DNA of 64,000 nucleotides from Cladobotryum mycophilum (Eukaryota; Ascomycota; Sordariomycetes; Hypocreales; Hypocreaceae). The DNA is taken from contig JAVFKD010000016.1 in the NCBI GenBank assembly GCA_036429605.1, positions 3,596,001 through 3,660,000 of the forward strand, read 5' to 3'. A program made the position numbers and the translations under genes. The notes below the pieces were generated by a model, which saw only the letters and a program-made list of their open reading frames with translations, had not been told where the DNA came from and did no database searches. Shown one piece after another: positions 62,614-64,000 of the stretch (the first letter of the stretch is position 1; the number at the start of each line of letters is the position of its first letter).

Positions 62614-64000
62614 CTAAGCTTTTCGTTTTGCTAACCTTTTATTTGCCTTGCGAGCGTCTGGGTGCATTGACTTCTCGGGCACCCACCAACTAGAATCCTT
62701 GTTTGCGCCAACATAATCCTGGAAACGCAAATGGTACTCTACTTTCCCGCGCCTTTTACGAGTCCCAATGACTTCTATACCATCTTTAAAACCCTTATAT
62801 GTTTCCTTAAAGTCATTGATAAGCTTATCGTCCATAATATCATCTTTAGGTTGCCAGCTAGTGCCTCCTTCCCTCCACTTAACGAGAAACAACTCAGTGC
62901 GCCGATTCTTCCATTTCGCAAGTAGACTTTGGACTTCATAGGTGTTTTCCGGGTGGACGTCCTCGGATATTTCAGACAGTGGCTTATCCATCGGGGTGTC
63001 AACTGACACCTTTTCCATCGTCGAAAACAACATGGGGTCCATTTGTTCAATCGACACTGTGCCGGTTCTGCCTGGTGAGAGGGTGATAGGCCAATCATGC
63101 TCATTTGCCGAAGCCAATGTGTCGGAAGTGTCGTAGTTAGATTGAGTGTCCCTACTAAACTCAACACATTCTGTGTTATGGCCATCTAGTGAGCAAGTGT
63201 AAGATGAAATAGGCGTAGGCTTGTCGTCACACTGGATAGCAGAATAGCCCGACAACGCATCGCTGATGTGGCCGGTGACTTTGTAGTGAAACACATATGA
63301 CCTTTGAGTGTCTAATGGCTTTGACGGACTTTCATGGATGTCAAGATTTTTCTGTGCCTTGGGAATGCTGTGAATATCGCCAAGATGATACCACAGTTCA
63401 TCCTTAGAGTTGGATGTGAAATCACAAAGCCAATGAGGACAGTGGAGATATTCTGATGTCTTTGTCAGCTGATGAATATAAACTGATATGCAGTGAGAAA
63501 TATGTTTCTTCCAAACAGCTCTATCAGGATACTGTTTTAGCCGCTTGTAAGCAGGGAAGTGTGCATTTCCAAGACAGACAGGGCAGTACCCGGCGCAAGC
63601 GGTGGCATGGCGAAATGTAACTGGGTCACAACGCCAGGGGACATCCCTCTGGTTGATATGAGCTTGGCAGTGAGCCTGCCACTCGTCTTTACTAGCCACC
63701 CACTCACTGCAGTGAAAACAAAATTGGGCAAACCCGGTGGAGCTTTTTATGTATTCCTTATAGCATTCGTAGACGTGCTTCCATCGCTTACTGATGGGTA
63801 TACTGGTATTATATATTAGCATCTATAAGATGGCAGTTCCACCTTAGTTCTTTAAACCTACCTTTTCATTACTTGAGAGCATGAGAAAACTGGGCAGCGC
63901 CCCTGAGCTGGCCGTAACATGACTTGGTAAGCCACACTGTGATCGCTTGTACGAAGTGTAATAAGATCCTGAAGCGCAGATATCCAATCCGGGCTTCTTG
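62614..64000 (-). CDS. Zinc-finger and chromodomain protein, 5' end beyond window
   Basis: Exon from the window edge to 63862 and exon 63802-62614, with a 59-nt GTAGGT intron joined in phase 2. The upstream exon ends MLRPAQGRCPVFSCS. The downstream exon has Cys/His pairs (FCFHCSEWVASKDEWQAHCQ, YCPVCLGNAHFPAYKRLKQY, HCPHWLCDF ... LWYHLGDIH), a disordered linker, and two chromodomain-like stretches at the C-terminus (YEVQSLLAKWKNRRTELFLV, then VKWREGGTSWQP; and VEYHLRFQDYVGANKDSSWW). The Cys/His region recalls the C-terminal part of fungal FluG/DUF3435-type proteins, some of which are tyrosine-recombinase captains of giant transposons. The recombinase core, if any, lies outside the window. Confidence 0.6.

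Overview
The window looks like a filamentous ascomycete genome (Pezizomycotina, possibly Sordariomycetes). The reasons are many short introns (about 45-65 nt, GTRAGT donors, CTAAC-like branch sites), fungal NACHT-WD40 and HET-domain genes, a GH18 chitinase start, and fungal-type transposons. Gene-dense stretches of ordinary base composition alternate with AT-rich blocks. The content is that of an accessory or self/non-self recognition region rather than a conserved core region. Many genes have short exons, so gene models were rebuilt by hand from splice signals and reading phase.

Layout. 0-2 kb: the 5' part of a GH18 chitinase (minus) and a truncated membrane protein. 2.4-7.1 kb: an NLR of NACHT_N-NACHT-WD40 type (NLR1) with one frame break. 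7.9-13.2 kb: a small membrane protein made of two short exons, a small fungal protein, a HET-domain gene with one frame break, and a decayed APH-type kinase. 15.1-17.9 kb: a possibly lipid-anchored acidic protein, then low-complexity repeats, then a striking non-coding array of seven ~170-bp units, each with a hairpin and a splice donor. 18.4-31.8 kb: a secreted protein, a C48-protease-like gene, a pseudokinase, several coiled-coil or low-complexity proteins, and minisatellites. 32-40 kb: a patatin-like phospholipase with a RING-like finger, two small AT-rich genes, and a gene with three tandem degenerate J-like modules. 40.1-43.7 kb: a tRNA-headed SINE with exact target duplications, an F-box-like gene, a multi-pass membrane protein and a solo LTR. 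44.0-49.3 kb: a second NLR (NLR2) with 15 almost identical 42-residue WD repeats. 49.7-52.2 kb: an unknown gene and a Tc1/mariner transposase. 53.2-58.5 kb: a TM2 protein, then a complete hAT transposon sitting 17 nt inside a RING-finger gene, followed by an intact paralog; both paralogs carry SUMO-interacting-like motifs. 58.5-64 kb: a secreted double-psi barrel-like protein, a Clr2-like protein, an F-box protein, a coiled-coil protein and a zinc-finger/chromodomain gene cut by the window end.

How the parts may work together (inference): the NLRs, the HET protein and the patatin belong to classes that mediate heterokaryon incompatibility or regulated cell death in fungi. The RING-SIM, F-box, Clr2-like and chromodomain genes form a ubiquitin/chromatin-flavoured block at the right end. 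Eight genes are each broken by a single-base length change inside a homopolymer run. That pattern looks more like consensus error than eight independent pseudogenes, so those genes are described as probably intact.
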